A DNA stretch of 64,000 nt from Thalassotalea algicola (GCF_012932965.1 NZ_JABBXH010000006.1:62001-126000), one strand, 5' to 3'; shown: positions 19,458 through 29,376, numbered from the stretch's first letter. The notes: generated by a model not told the origin, from the letters alone. Program-made: numbers and translations.

Positions 19458-20222
19458 CTAATTGCTAAGTAACCTTTCTTCTTCTTCCGCTATTATGCGG
19501 GAAACAATATCCATACGTACCATTTTTTCATACTCTGTTTTTAATCGTTCGATAAACTCTCTCGATGAATGTTTATTTGCCGCTAAATATAGGTCAAGCG
19601 ATTGATTAATCGTATATATGGGTTTGAGTATGTTTTCTTCTAAACCTAAATATCTTGAGATCCCTAAGGTAGAGAACTGATTGGCATAAACTGCATCAAC
19701 ACGGCCTAATAAAGCCATTTGAAATGCCGCAGGATAACTATCTGCAAAGAATAAATTTTTATTTTCTTCAAATCCGATTTGTTGAAGTAAGTCAGATTCA
19801 ATACTTCCTCTTACGACCACGACTTTTAAATCTCTTACTTTATAGGACGCTAAGTCTACACCCGAAATTGTTGTATTCACGCCATAAAAAAAATATCTCA
19901 CTTGTTTTATTTTTCCAATCCAAGCGAATTGGTCCTCACGCTGCGGACTTCTTGCAATGGAATAAATCAAGGTATTAGGGTTTTCTTGGGTTAACTTATA
20001 AGCGCGTGCCCATGGAAGTGGAATGTATTTAGTTTTTAGTTGCAGCCTAAACATGAGGGCTTCGACAACGACATGGGCAATACCACCGGCTAGTTGGTTT
20101 TTCTCGTTCACTAGTTGGAACGGGGGTATATGCTCTGTATACAACTGCACCTCCTGCCCTGCAATACCCTGCCGACACAAGAACACACAGATAAAAATCA
20201 AAATAAAGGTTAATTTACTCAA
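19458..20222 (-). CDS. Periplasmic solute-binding protein, family 3-like (orphan)
   Basis: A 254-aa protein with a signal peptide ending near GIAGQE. The SBP_bac_3-type domain shows in VQLYTEHIPPFQLVNEKN, GGIAHVVVEAL, PLPWARAYKLTQENPNTLIYS and ADSYPAAFQMALLGRVDAVYA. No ABC permease or ATPase is adjacent, so it may scavenge for a transporter elsewhere or act in sensing. The start is TTG at 20222, supported by GGAG seven bases upstream; no in-frame ATG is available. Ligand unknown, possibly an amino acid. Confidence 0.8.
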   Translation of the reverse strand: MSKLTFILIFICVFLCRQGIAGQEVQLYTEHIPPFQLVNEKNQLAGGIAHVVVEALMFRLQLKTKYIPLPWARAYKLTQENPNTLIYSIARSPQREDQFAWIGKIKQVRYFFYGVNTTISGVDLASYKVRDLKVVVVRGSIESDLLQQIGFEENKNLFFADSYPAAFQMALLGRVDAVYANQFSTLGISRYLGLEENILKPIYTINQSLDLYLAANKHSSREFIERLKTEYEKMVRMDIVSRIIAEEEERLLSN

Positions 20223-20445
20223 TAGTAAACTCCATTAGCTTTATAAAAATAGTATAGAACATATCCTTAACTCTATTTCATACTTGTTGTAAGGATTGTT
20301 TTAGCCTACATAGCTCTCTTACATTGGACATACAAAACAAAGGCACCTTTAAGGACTATGCTTACAATTTAATTTTGTTGCTATTTTTACAATTAACGCT
20401 AATCTTGACAGTGACAAGTTTAATAAAAACAAATAGGAAATAAAT

Positions 20446-20829
20446 ATGTTACAACAATGGCATGAGACGGTTAAGTCGCGCGATCCCGCTAAACTGCAAG
20501 CATTATTAGCTGATGAAGTTAATCTTCATTCGCCTGTTATTCATCGCACTGTAGAAGGCAAGGCGATGGTTTCTATGTACTTAACCGCAGCACTTCACAC
20601 TTTCGCCAACGAAACATTTACTTATGATAGAGAATTTTTTGCTGATAACGCAGCGGTTCTAGAATTTAGCACAGAAATCGACGGCATTTACGTAAACGGT
20701 ATCGATATGATTACTTTTAACGAGCAAGGTAAGATTATTGATTTCAAAGTAATGGTACGTCCTCTTAAAGCTATTAACCTCATTAATGATAAGATGACTG
20801 CACTGCTTGAAAAGTACAAAGCGGGCTAA
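20446..20829 (+). CDS. SnoaL/NTF2-like small protein
   Basis: This 127-aa protein has the NTF2-like fold signature: an N-terminal helix (LQQWHETVKSRDPAKLQALL), then LADEVNLHSPVIH and a final strand pair with FNEQGKIIDFKVMVRPL. Such proteins are small ligand-binding or isomerase-like; nothing fixes a substrate. AGGA stands seven bases before the ATG. It precedes coaD by 65 bp on the same strand, probably as a separate or loosely coupled unit. Confidence 0.75.
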   Translation: MLQQWHETVKSRDPAKLQALLADEVNLHSPVIHRTVEGKAMVSMYLTAALHTFANETFTYDREFFADNAAVLEFSTEIDGIYVNGIDMITFNEQGKIIDFKVMVRPLKAINLINDKMTALLEKYKAG

Positions 20830-20885
20830 TAATTTTGAAATTGTGTAGTGCCAACATTAGAATGACAGACATAAATCATAATTAA

Positions 20886-21374
<489 letters not shown>

Positions 21375-21401
21375 GCGCATATAGAGCAGTCGCAGTCTAG
21401 G

Positions 21402-22214
21402 TTATTTTTGACAATTTGGACAAAATACCGAGCTGCGATTTGATTGCCTTATTTCTTCTAACGTTGTTTGACAAGTTACACAAGGCTTACCGGCTCGACC
21501 ATAAACATTTAGCGATTGTGCAAAATAGCCAGGTTTACCATCACTTTGAGTAAAGTCTTTTAATGTTGTGCCGCCCTGTTTAATCGCCGCTGCTAACACC
21601 AATTTAATATTATCGGTTAAACGATCCCATTGTGCTTCTTTAATAGTACAGACTTTAGCTGATGGAAGTATGCCTGAGAGAAATAAGGCTTCATTGGCAT
21701 AGATATTACCGACCCCAACAACAACATCATTGGTCATTATAAAGTTCTTAACCGGTATGGTTCGCTTACCAGCTTTTGCAAACAAGTACCCATAGCAAAA
21801 TTCATTTGTTAACGGCTCTGGACCTAACTTTGACAAAATACCTTGATCATCTTGATGATCTGCCAACCACAATACAGCTCCAAAGCGCCTCGGATCGTTC
21901 AGCCTTAAAGCTTTGCCATTTCCTAGCACAATATCAACGTGATCGTGCTTTATGGTTGCTAAGTCTTTATCTATAACCCTAATCGTGCCAGACATGCCTA
22001 GATGAATTAATATTGAGCCAGAAGCAACCTTAAGAATAAGATACTTGGAGCGGCGCTCCACAGACTCTATTATTTCTCCAATTGCCGACGATATCTCTTC
22101 TGGTATCGGCCAACGCAAGTTTCGCTGCCGTATTATAATATCAGTGATTGATTGCGCTTTAACATGAGGTGTTATGCCTAAACGACATACTTCTACTTCG
22201 GGTAATTCAGGCAT
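21402..22214 (-). CDS. mutM: Formamidopyrimidine-DNA glycosylase
   Basis: A 270-aa base-excision repair enzyme removing 8-oxoguanine. It starts MPELPEVEVCRLGI, so processing exposes catalytic Pro2 with Glu3. LILHLG-type segment ILIHLGMSG follows, then DPRRFGAVLW. The C-terminal zinc finger has CVTCQTTLEE and CPNCQ. The helix-two-turn-helix region includes VGVGNIYANEALF. Two bases separate it from the membrane protein gene upstream, so they are co-transcribed. Confidence 0.97.
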   Translation of the reverse strand: MPELPEVEVCRLGITPHVKAQSITDIIIRQRNLRWPIPEEISSAIGEIIESVERRSKYLILKVASGSILIHLGMSGTIRVIDKDLATIKHDHVDIVLGNGKALRLNDPRRFGAVLWLADHQDDQGILSKLGPEPLTNEFCYGYLFAKAGKRTIPVKNFIMTNDVVVGVGNIYANEALFLSGILPSAKVCTIKEAQWDRLTDNIKLVLAAAIKQGGTTLKDFTQSDGKPGYFAQSLNVYGRAGKPCVTCQTTLEEIRQSNRSSVFCPNCQK

Positions 22215-22216
22215 AA

Positions 22217-22690
22217 TTATTCAGCTAATAATCCACTAGGAATTAATTGGTTAAACATAGGGGCTGGCAATACTAAATACGTATCTGTTTGGTGATTATG
22301 AACAACAACTTGTTGATCAAGTATGTAAAGGGTAAACATTTGAATATTTTGCTGATCAGCTAGCACCATACTTATAAATAGTCCGCTGTGTTGTTGGCGA
22401 TCTATGGTTAAATCAGCTACTTGCCCAGTCGCTTGATGCCACGCTCGCATCATTTGTTCTAGCAGTTGTGGCGTGATGCGCTCAGGCTGCATTCGCCAAC
22501 TCTGGCCAACACGCTCAATCGTCACTTGCTGATCAATATTCATGGTTAAAATAACTTTATTTTCACCGATGACATACTGCGTTGAAGAATTGCTAGCATC
22601 ACTACTCCTCTGAGTTAGGTTTATTAATAAAATAAAGCCCATTACTGAAAATATAATGACATTGTTCCAAGCTGCTCTAGAAAGTCTCAT
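22217..22690 (-). CDS. Conserved membrane-anchored protein of unknown function
   Basis: This 157-aa protein has one N-terminal membrane segment (about 10-26, IIFSVMGFILLINL) and a likely periplasmic remainder with no Cys and no motif I recognise. Two bases separate it from mutM, so the pair are co-transcribed. The soluble part alternates strands and helices (VTIERVGQSWRMQPERITPQ). I do not know its function. Confidence 0.6.
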   Translation of the reverse strand: MRLSRAAWNNVIIFSVMGFILLINLTQRSSDASNSSTQYVIGENKVILTMNIDQQVTIERVGQSWRMQPERITPQLLEQMMRAWHQATGQVADLTIDRQQHSGLFISMVLADQQNIQMFTLYILDQQVVVHNHQTDTYLVLPAPMFNQLIPSGLLAE

Positions 22691-22833
22691 AGGATATGCA
22701 TTTAGTTAGATAATATTATTATTGCTTTGCACTATAACAAATTGTTTAAAGGGAGTGGTTATTTAAATGGTAAGCGCTGAAGCACTTTATTATTGAGGTG
22801 GCGTCAAATTGAGAAGAGCTTACTGCAGAAAAT

Positions 22834-22863
22834 AAAAAACCCAGCATATCGCTGGGTTTTTTT
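22834..22863 (-). terminator. Terminator of rpmB-rpmG
   Basis: The arms aacccagc (22838-22845) and gctgggtt (22851-22858) with flanking A and T runs make a strong intrinsic terminator. On the minus strand it follows the rpmG stop by about 20 bases. Confidence 0.88.
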
Positions 22864-22881
22864 AAAATTCGTGAAGAAAAA

Positions 22882-23037
22882 TTACTTAATTTTTGCTTCT
22901 TTGTAAATCACGTGCTTACGTGCTTTAGGATCGAATTTTTTTATTTCCATTTTCTCTGGCATAGTCTTTTTATTCTTGTCAGTAGTATAAAAATGACCTG
23001 TACCAGCAGAAGAAACTAAACGGATTTTATCACGCAT
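22882..23037 (-). CDS. rpmG: 50S ribosomal protein L33
   Basis: A 51-aa frame beginning [19 protein letters not shown] and ending [11 protein letters not shown] is bacterial L33. The paired CxxC motifs of the zinc-binding form are absent, so this is the zinc-independent type. It lies 10 bp after rpmB and is followed by the intrinsic terminator. Confidence 0.96.
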   Translation of the reverse strand: MRDKIRLVSSAGTGHFYTTDKNKKTMPEKMEIKKFDPKARKHVIYKEAKIK

Positions 23038-23047
23038 GATTTATTCC

Positions 23048-23284
23048 TTAAACTTTTTCGCCACGAGCACGGATGTCAGTTAATACTGCATCGATGCCTT
23101 TCTTATCGATAATACGCATACCTTTAGGAGTAAGGCGTAATTTTACGAAACGATTTTCACTCTCAACCCAAAAACGGTGAGATTGAAGGTTTGGTAAGAA
23201 ACGGCGACGTGTCGCGTTTCTCGCGTGAGAACGGTTGTTCCCTACAACTGGTTTTTTGCCAGTTACTTGGCAAACTTTAGACAT
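23048..23284 (-). CDS. rpmB: 50S ribosomal protein L28
   Basis: This 78-aa protein from the ATG at 23282-23284 begins [20 protein letters not shown] and contains [17 protein letters not shown], both standard for L28. GGAG lies eight bases before this ATG. A GTG three codons upstream is in frame but has no such support. First gene of rpmB-rpmG. Confidence 0.96.
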   Translation of the reverse strand: MSKVCQVTGKKPVVGNNRSHARNATRRRFLPNLQSHRFWVESENRFVKLRLTPKGMRIIDKKGIDAVLTDIRARGEKV

Positions 23285-23395
23285 TTGAGTCACTCCAAAA
23301 TTAATTTCAGCTCGAGCTATCTTTCCCCTTGGCCGTCGCCGCGGGATCCTGAAAAAGGTGGCATATTATAGAGAAACTAAAACTCGATTACTAGT
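23285..23395 (-). promoter_or_regulatory. rpmBG promoter and GC-rich leader
   Basis: On the minus strand a perfect TATAAT lies at 23370-23365, giving a leader of about 75 nt before rpmB. The -35 is weak. The leader contains a GC-rich stretch (23330-23352) that stands out from the AT-rich surroundings and can fold, suggesting possible autogenous control; that is inference. Confidence 0.5.
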
Positions 23396-23514
23396 ACTAA
23401 TCAGTTTTTAACCAAACATTAAGACATTTCGCTTTAATATCAGCTAGATACGAGTATAAATTCGTCTTAAATTATGCGCAAAACAGCAACTATTCGATGA
23501 TTTTTTGATCGACT

Positions 23515-23919
23515 TTAGAGGGTTTTTGATCCAAGCAAGGTAGAAAGTTGTGATTTTTGATCTTGGTCAGAAATATAATCAAGTAATATACGAATGATGT
23601 GTGATTTTGCCAATTTAGAATCTTTAGAAAGCGCATTAAGCTGGGCAATCGCATCTTCACTTAAGGTAAATGTAGCATGTCTAAATGGCCTGTTAGTCTC
23701 TTTTGCACCGACTTTTTCGGCAACCTTTTTCTCTGCAAAAGCAATTGCCTGATCCAAGTTTAAACCAGTTGGTGTCGGCTCTTTGCCTTCTTTAACAAGC
23801 TTAGGAGCACCTTTAGCATAATTTTCTGCATCAGAAATAAATTCATCGACGGTAAAACTTTTCTTTTTTACCGCCTTGCCTTTACCCTTTTTAAGATCAG
23901 TTAAACTCATGAGAGTCAT
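23515..23919 (-). CDS. Ribbon-helix-helix-like partner of ParA
   Basis: A 134-aa basic protein with a Lys-rich N-terminus (DLKKGKGKAVKKKSF). Its C-terminal part resembles a ribbon-helix-helix DNA-binding domain: strand RHATFTLSED, helix AIAQLNALSKDSK, helix KSHIIRILLDYI. It overlaps the 3' end of the parA-like gene by 23 bases, so the two are coupled, as in plasmid ParF/ParG partition pairs. A second ATG at 23908-23910 is an alternative start. The function is inferred from architecture; it could be the DNA- or cargo-binding adaptor. Confidence 0.6.
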   Translation of the reverse strand: MTLMSLTDLKKGKGKAVKKKSFTVDEFISDAENYAKGAPKLVKEGKEPTPTGLNLDQAIAFAEKKVAEKVGAKETNRPFRHATFTLSEDAIAQLNALSKDSKLAKSHIIRILLDYISDQDQKSQLSTLLGSKTL

Positions 23920-24565
23920 CCGGTTTCATTGCCAACAACTCCTCGGCAATTGCAATCATTTCAGCAGCAGCTTTTCCATCCGGTTCATTTTCTAATACTG
24001 ATGAACCAGATTCTTCACTGTCATCATAGACATTTCGGCTATAAGTCACCGAATCTAAAACGTTAATGCCATAAGAAGAGCAAACTTCTTTAGCTTCTAG
24101 TATACGATTTGCTTGAGTAGGTAATGCCGGGCATTGAGTCACGACAAATGATGCCAACATTTTAGGGTTGACCATTTTACAGGTGCTTAGCATATCTTCC
24201 ATGTGTGGCACGGTTTTCAAATCTCGACGCTTAGGTCGTAAAGGGATAACCACATGATCAGCTACCGACATAGCTGCACGAAGTGCTAAATTATCTTGTC
24301 CACCACAATCAACAATTACATAGTCATAGTGTTGGTTAAGACTTAATAAATCGTTGCGAATTTTACCGTAAAGTTGAATACAGTTAATAGCAGGTAACGT
24401 CGGATCAGAATTTCGTGCTTGAATCCAATCTGAAGTTGTTCGCTGCGGGTCACAATCAACCATTAACACAATTGCGTTCTTATGTTTTGCAAAATAGACC
24501 GCTAAATTCTGTGCCAAACAGCTTTTACCGCTACCGCCTTTTTCCCCACCAACCAAAATCATCAT
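23897..24565 (-). CDS. ParA-family ATPase (orphan, chromosomal)
   Basis: This 222-aa ATPase begins MMILVGGEKGGSGKS, a deviant Walker A (KGGSGKS) at the extreme N-terminus, and has MVDCDPQRTT (A-prime) and YVIVDCGGQ (Walker B). There is no N-terminal HTH, as in the short ParF/MinD-like group that positions plasmids, chemoreceptors or other cargo. No parB or parS is visible, and it sits among ribosomal and repair genes rather than near replication genes. The nearby PilZ protein hints at cargo at the cell surface. Confidence 0.85.
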   Translation of the reverse strand: MMILVGGEKGGSGKSCLAQNLAVYFAKHKNAIVLMVDCDPQRTTSDWIQARNSDPTLPAINCIQLYGKIRNDLLSLNQHYDYVIVDCGGQDNLALRAAMSVADHVVIPLRPKRRDLKTVPHMEDMLSTCKMVNPKMLASFVVTQCPALPTQANRILEAKEVCSSYGINVLDSVTYSRNVYDDSEESGSSVLENEPDGKAAAEMIAIAEELLAMKPDDSHEFN

Positions 24566-24644
24566 GATGCTAACTTCCTATTACTACACGTAGAATTATC
24601 CGCGCAGGATTAAATCAATTATAGTTCAAAACCCAAAAATGAGC

Positions 24645-24956
24645 TTATTCCTTGCTATCAAATATAAATGCGACTTCAAACCAGCCAGTGTCTTGTTTGA
24701 TACATCGAAGAACCTTGCCTTGTAACTCTTGTCTTTGAGGGCTATTACCTTTAAAGATAACAGTTACAGGTGTGTCGACTTGCATGGCGATGTCACTATC
24801 TATACGCACACCGCCTTTAGAAAAATCTAAACACGCGACCTTTTTAGTAAACTGCTGTCCACTATTATCTTGCCAAGTGACATCAATAAGCTCTTTTTCC
24901 ATATCGAGTCGAAATGACGTTCGACGTTCAATCTCATGGTTACTACTTTCTGACAT
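24645..24956 (-). CDS. PilZ-domain protein (c-di-GMP binding predicted)
   Basis: A 103-aa stand-alone PilZ domain. The c-di-GMP signature is complete: ERRTSFRLD carries RxxxR and CLDFSKGGVRI carries the [DN]xSxxG motif about 35 residues later. Such proteins bind c-di-GMP and control motility, pili or polysaccharide. It lies 79 bp upstream of the ParA-like gene on the same strand. The EPS locus at the window start is a conceivable target, but that link is speculative. Confidence 0.88.
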   Translation of the reverse strand: MSESSNHEIERRTSFRLDMEKELIDVTWQDNSGQQFTKKVACLDFSKGGVRIDSDIAMQVDTPVTVIFKGNSPQRQELQGKVLRCIKQDTGWFEVAFIFDSKE

Positions 24957-25111
24957 AAGATGATCCTTGCTTTAATCCAGTTATCCGGTCTTTTTTAGAC
25001 TACCTTAACGCACTAAAATTAACTGGCATTTTGCTGATATGCAAACACTTTATACGGTTATTAATTAATAATAACCTAAAAGCGGTAATTAAAATCTTCA
25101 ATTTCAATTGC

Positions 25112-25783
25112 TCATAACTGGCCATGTTCAGCAAATGAATAACATTGATGCTCAGCAATTATTAAATGATCGAGTACATTGACTTCGATTAATTGTAATG
25201 CATGAATTAATCGTTGAGTAATGTGCTTGTCTGCTTCGCTTGGCACAGCCACACCTGACGGATGATTATGTGCCAGAATAACCGCAGCGGCGTTGTGTTT
25301 AAGTACCTGTTCAACCACAACTCTTGGATAAACTGCTGCCGCATTAATTGTTCCCTGAAATAGTCGTTCAAATGATAAAACTTGATGCTGACTATTTAGC
25401 ATTAGCACGCCAAAGACTTCATGCTTTTCTATTTTTAGCTCTGACACTAAGTACTCTTTGGTAGCACTTGAGCTAGTTAAATAACTTTTATCTAGCGTTT
25501 GCTCTTTCAAATATCGCCTAGCCATTTCTAAACAAGCTTGTAATTGAACATATTTGGCTTGTCCCAAGCCATTATGCTGACAAAACGCTTGTTGCTCCGC
25601 TTGATAAATAGCGGCAATGCTGCCAAAGCTTGCTAGTAATTGGCGAGCTAAGTCAACAACGTTGCAGCCTTTAACACCTGTACGCAAAAATATAGCTAAT
25701 AATTCAGCATCACTTAAAGATTCTGCACCATTACGAAGTAGTTTCTCGCGTGGACGCTCCTGCGCAGGCCAGCTTTTTAACAT
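25112..25783 (-). CDS. radC: RadC-family JAB1/MPN protein
   Basis: Starting at the ATG 25781-25783, which has AAGGAG six bases upstream, the protein is 223 aa (E. coli 222); the longer frame to 25846 is unlikely. It has N-terminal HhH-type helices (PREKLLRNG, LSDAELLAIFLRTG) and the metalloprotease-like JAMM motif HNHPSGVAVPSEAD with an upstream Glu. Despite its name a DNA repair role is unsupported in other bacteria. Divergent from coaBC. Confidence 0.95.
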   Translation of the reverse strand: MLKSWPAQERPREKLLRNGAESLSDAELLAIFLRTGVKGCNVVDLARQLLASFGSIAAIYQAEQQAFCQHNGLGQAKYVQLQACLEMARRYLKEQTLDKSYLTSSSATKEYLVSELKIEKHEVFGVLMLNSQHQVLSFERLFQGTINAAAVYPRVVVEQVLKHNAAAVILAHNHPSGVAVPSEADKHITQRLIHALQLIEVNVLDHLIIAEHQCYSFAEHGQL

Positions 25784-25871
25784 CCCTTTCTCCTTATCTT
25801 CATTCCCTGATATACTGCCAATCCTGACATTAAGGTTTTGAGCCAATTCGTTTTTTTAAGATTAGCAGTTT

Positions 25872-27077
25872 ATGCAAAATTTACAGAATAAAAACATTGT
25901 ATTAGGAATTACCGGCGGAATTGCCGCATATAAAGGTCCAGAGTTAGTTCGCCGACTAAAAGAGCAAGGTGCTAATGTGCGTGTTGTTTTAACAGAATCA
26001 GCCAAAGCATTTGTCACCCCACTGTCATTACAAGCAGTGTCAGGAAACCCTGTGTCAGACGATTTACTTGACCCGCAAGCTGAACTTGCCATGGGGCATA
26101 TAGAGCTTGCTAAATGGGCAGATCTAATCTTAATCGCACCTGCGACTGCAAATACAATTGCCAAGCTAACTCATGGGTTGGCGGACGACTTATTGTCGAC
26201 CTTAGTACTTGCAACAGCATCAAAGGTTACGGTTGCCCCTGCAATGAATCAACAAATGTGGCACAACACAGCAACTCAAGAAAACATCAAAAAGTTAATT
26301 AGCCGCAATATAGAAATTATTGGTCCTGGCTCAGGTGAGCAAGCTTGTGGTGATGTTGGCTTAGGTAGAATGTTAGATGTTCCCGAGCTAGTAGATGCCG
26401 TAAACCAACTCTTTGTAGAACCTAAACTACAAGGGCAACATTGGGTTGTTACCGCAGGACCAACGCAAGAAGCCATTGACCCAGTAAGGTATATCTCTAA
26501 TCATAGCTCGGGAAAAATGGGTTACGCGATTGCTCAAGCCGCAGCCTCTCTTGGCGCGAAAGTGAGCCTAATTTCGGGGCCAACCAAGTTGGAAGCTCCT
26601 AGTGGCTGTAAGCGTATTTCGGTTACCAGCGCACAAGATATGCATCAGCTCGCCATGGAGCTTGCACCAAATGCCGATGTCTTTATTGCTTGCGCAGCGG
26701 TTGCTGATTATAGAGTCGCCCAAGTCGCTGAGCAGAAAATTAAAAAGCATGAAGATGCCATGCAAATAAATTTGGTTAAAAATCCAGATATCGTTGCTGA
26801 TGTTGCAGCACTCAATGAAAATCGCCCTTTCACCGTTGGTTTTGCTGCAGAAACACAAGACGTAGAGCATTACGCAAAAGGCAAGTTACAAAAGAAAAAA
26901 CTCAACCTTATTGCTGCTAATAATGTCGCCGTGCAAGGGCAAGGATTTAACAGCGATGATAATGCCTTAACACTCTATTCAGCAGATGAAACTATTCCGT
27001 TATCATTGGCTACAAAAGTTGAGCTAGCACAACAACTAGTAAAGATAATCTCTGATAAAGTAAGCGACCAAAAGTAA
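25872..27077 (+). CDS. coaBC: Bifunctional phosphopantothenoylcysteine decarboxylase/synthetase
   Basis: This 401-aa fusion catalyses the two CoA steps before CoaD. The CoaC half (about 1-190) has [16 protein letters not shown], the active-site His in [12 protein letters not shown], and [10 protein letters not shown]. The CoaB half (about 190-400) has [27 protein letters not shown] and KNPDIV. Length fits E. coli CoaBC (406). A 12-bp hairpin overlaps the stop. In enterics dut follows; here slmA does. Confidence 0.97.
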   Translation: MQNLQNKNIVLGITGGIAAYKGPELVRRLKEQGANVRVVLTESAKAFVTPLSLQAVSGNPVSDDLLDPQAELAMGHIELAKWADLILIAPATANTIAKLTHGLADDLLSTLVLATASKVTVAPAMNQQMWHNTATQENIKKLISRNIEIIGPGSGEQACGDVGLGRMLDVPELVDAVNQLFVEPKLQGQHWVVTAGPTQEAIDPVRYISNHSSGKMGYAIAQAAASLGAKVSLISGPTKLEAPSGCKRISVTSAQDMHQLAMELAPNADVFIACAAVADYRVAQVAEQKIKKHEDAMQINLVKNPDIVADVAALNENRPFTVGFAAETQDVEHYAKGKLQKKKLNLIAANNVAVQGQGFNSDDNALTLYSADETIPLSLATKVELAQQLVKIISDKVSDQK

Positions 27078-27098
27078 GTGTTGGCTCACTTACTTTTG
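27069..27098 (+). terminator. Hairpin over the coaBC stop codon
   Basis: The arms 27069-27080 and 27087-27098 pair perfectly over 12 bp with a 6-base loop, and the TAA stop lies in the left arm. No U tract follows, so it may be a weak terminator or a 3'-end protector. Confidence 0.45.
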
Positions 27099-27202
27099 AG
27101 AATATAGCTGAAAACGAATTTGAATTGGCTTGATGAAGCTGTACAGAAGCAGCTACAATCAGCTCCATAATAACTAAAGAATAACTTGGCAGAGAACGTA
27201 TC

Positions 27203-27787
27203 ATGTCGACTACTGACAAACCCAATCGTAAACAACAAATCTTAGAATGCTTAGCACTTATGCTACAAACCAGCCCTGGTCAACGCATTACAACAGCCAA
27301 ACTAGCGGCAGAAGTTGGTGTTTCTGAGGCAGCGTTATATCGCCACTTCCCTTCTAAGGCACGCATGTTCGAAGGCTTGATTGAGTTTATTGAAGAATCG
27401 ATTTTCTCAAGAGTAAACTTAATTTTAACCGATCACAAAGAAGCGCTAATTCGTTGTCATCATATTTTGCATGTTTTGCTCATCTTTGCAGAGCGTAACC
27501 CAGGTATGTGCCGCATCCTTTCTGGTGATGCTTTGATGGGCGAAAATGAGCGATTACGTTTACGTGTAAATCAATTCTTTGAAAAACTTGAATCGCAGTT
27601 CAAGCAAGTATTGCGTGAACGTAAGCTGCGTGAAGGAAAAGGTTTCACCATTAGCGAGCAAGCATTGGCAAATCTTATTGTCGCCTTCGCCGAAGGTAAA
27701 ATTGGTGCTTATGTTCGCTCTGGATTTACTAAAAAACCAAGTGATGAATTTAATGAACAATGGCAATTTTTAATGGCCACAAAATAG
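27203..27787 (+). CDS. slmA: Nucleoid occlusion factor SlmA
   Basis: This 194-aa TetR-fold protein matches SlmA throughout: [20 protein letters not shown], the [23 protein letters not shown], and the C-terminal [16 protein letters not shown]. SlmA binds chromosomal SBS sites and blocks FtsZ rings over the nucleoid. It follows coaBC by 125 bp and has its own terminator. Confidence 0.95.
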   Translation: MSTTDKPNRKQQILECLALMLQTSPGQRITTAKLAAEVGVSEAALYRHFPSKARMFEGLIEFIEESIFSRVNLILTDHKEALIRCHHILHVLLIFAERNPGMCRILSGDALMGENERLRLRVNQFFEKLESQFKQVLRERKLREGKGFTISEQALANLIVAFAEGKIGAYVRSGFTKKPSDEFNEQWQFLMATK

Positions 27788-27794
27788 TAAACTT

Positions 27795-27820
27795 AACGCC
27801 AGCATCGCTGGCGTTTTTAT
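27795..27820 (+). terminator. Terminator of slmA
   Basis: aacgccagc (27795-27803), a 3-base loop and gctggcgtt (27807-27815) are followed by T residues, 8 bp after the slmA stop. Confidence 0.88.
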
Positions 27821-27839
27821 CAAATACAGGTAAATTTAT

Positions 27840-29309
27840 ATGGCGCAATTATCGCACCTCGCCCCAAGCCCTCTTTGGCAGCTTTTTGACAATATTTGTA
27901 GTATTCCTCACCCTTCAAAGCATGAACAAGCAATATCAGCTTGGATTCAAGAATGGGCAAAAAATTTAGGAATTTCTGTTAAGGAAGATGCTGTAGGCAA
28001 CCTAATTTTAAAGAAACCTGCAACGCAAGGCATGGAAAGTCGCAAAGGGGTCATTTTGCAAGCCCATATGGATATGGTGCCGCAAAAAAACAATGGCACT
28101 AAACACGACTTCTTAACCGATCCTATTAAGCCTTACATTATCGAAGAAGACGATGGGCAATGGGTAACCGCACAAGACACAACACTTGGTGCAGATAACG
28201 GAATCGGCCTAGCATCTGCGTTAGCAGTTTTAGCCAGCAATGATATTCCCCACGGTCCACTTGAAGTGTTAGTGACCATAGATGAAGAAGCTGGCATGAC
28301 TGGTGCGTTTGGCCTACAGCCTGGCGAGTTCGATGGCGATATTTTAATTAATACCGACTCAGAGCAAGAAGGCGAAGTTTATATGGGCTGTGCTGGCGGT
28401 ATTGATGGCAATGCCAGCTTTAAGCTTGAGTTTGAAGCTGTACCGTCAGGCTACACAGCATTTAACCTATCATTATTTGGTTTGAAAGGCGGTCACTCGG
28501 GTGTTGATATAGACACCGGACGAGCGAACGCCAACAAGTTACTTGTTCGCTTTTTATTACAAGCTGCGCAACAATTTAATATTCAACTAACCGAATTAAA
28601 TGGCGGCAGTCTACGCAATGCTATTCCACGTGAAGCAAACGCTAGCTTTGTTGTAGCTAACGAACATGTAGATGCGCTAAAAGCAGCAGTTGATAGCTAT
28701 TTATCGCAAGCTAAAGAAAACCTAAAAGCGATTGAAACCGAGTTAGATATGCTGCTTATCTCACCGGAAACATTTGAAGAATGCTGGACTATTTCAGTTC
28801 AAAATAATGTGCTTAATGCGCTTAATGCTTGTCCAAATGGTGTTATCCGTATGAGTGATGAAATTGCAGGTATCGCAGAAACATCACTTAATTTAGGTGT
28901 GATGCGAACAAAGGGACCAAAGTTTGTGGCACAAACGCTTATTCGTAGTTTGCATGATGATGGTCGCCTAGGTACAGAAGAAGCCGTGCGATCAGTATTT
29001 ACCTTAGCTGGAGCAGATATTGAATTCTCTGGCGCTTACCCAGGTTGGAAGCCAGATACAGATTCGGCAATAATGAAAGTCGTTAGAGAAACCTACCAAG
29101 AAAATTTCGGTAAAGTACCAGAAATTATGGTGATACATGCCGGCCTAGAGTGTGGCTTGTTTAAAACAGCTTACCCTCATTGGGATATGGTGTCATTTGG
29201 TCCTACAATTAAATTCCCTCACTCGCCAGATGAGAAAGTGAATGTCGAAACCGTTGGCCAGTACTGGAAATTATTACTCGCGGTATTAGCCAATATTCCT
29301 GTGCGTTAA
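27840..29309 (+). CDS. pepD: Aminoacyl-histidine dipeptidase (peptidase D)
   Basis: A 489-aa M20-family dizinc dipeptidase (E. coli PepD 485). Metal and catalytic residues are seen in LQAHMDMVPQ, TLGADNGIGLASA, TIDEEAGMTGAFGL, NTDSEQEGEVYMGCAGG and the C-terminal FPHSPDEKV. It hydrolyses Xaa-His and other unsubstituted dipeptides in the cytoplasm. Monocistronic, between two clear terminators. Confidence 0.96.
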   Translation: MAQLSHLAPSPLWQLFDNICSIPHPSKHEQAISAWIQEWAKNLGISVKEDAVGNLILKKPATQGMESRKGVILQAHMDMVPQKNNGTKHDFLTDPIKPYIIEEDDGQWVTAQDTTLGADNGIGLASALAVLASNDIPHGPLEVLVTIDEEAGMTGAFGLQPGEFDGDILINTDSEQEGEVYMGCAGGIDGNASFKLEFEAVPSGYTAFNLSLFGLKGGHSGVDIDTGRANANKLLVRFLLQAAQQFNIQLTELNGGSLRNAIPREANASFVVANEHVDALKAAVDSYLSQAKENLKAIETELDMLLISPETFEECWTISVQNNVLNALNACPNGVIRMSDEIAGIAETSLNLGVMRTKGPKFVAQTLIRSLHDDGRLGTEEAVRSVFTLAGADIEFSGAYPGWKPDTDSAIMKVVRETYQENFGKVPEIMVIHAGLECGLFKTAYPHWDMVSFGPTIKFPHSPDEKVNVETVGQYWKLLLAVLANIPVR

Positions 29310-29320
29310 TAACCCATATT

Positions 29321-29349
29321 AAAAAAGGAGTGCTTGCACTCCTTTTTTA
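29321..29349 (+). terminator. Terminator of pepD
   Basis: The arms aaaaaaggagtg (29321-29332) and cactcctttttt (29337-29348) with a 4-base loop and built-in T run form a textbook intrinsic terminator. Confidence 0.9.
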
Positions 29350-29376
29350 TTGATTTAATTCAAAAATCTGCCACTC

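Noticed and set aside
23515-24565. Integrated plasmid remnant
   Set aside because: No replication initiator, integrase, att repeats or tRNA are nearby, and the flanks are core genes; base composition looks like the neighbours.
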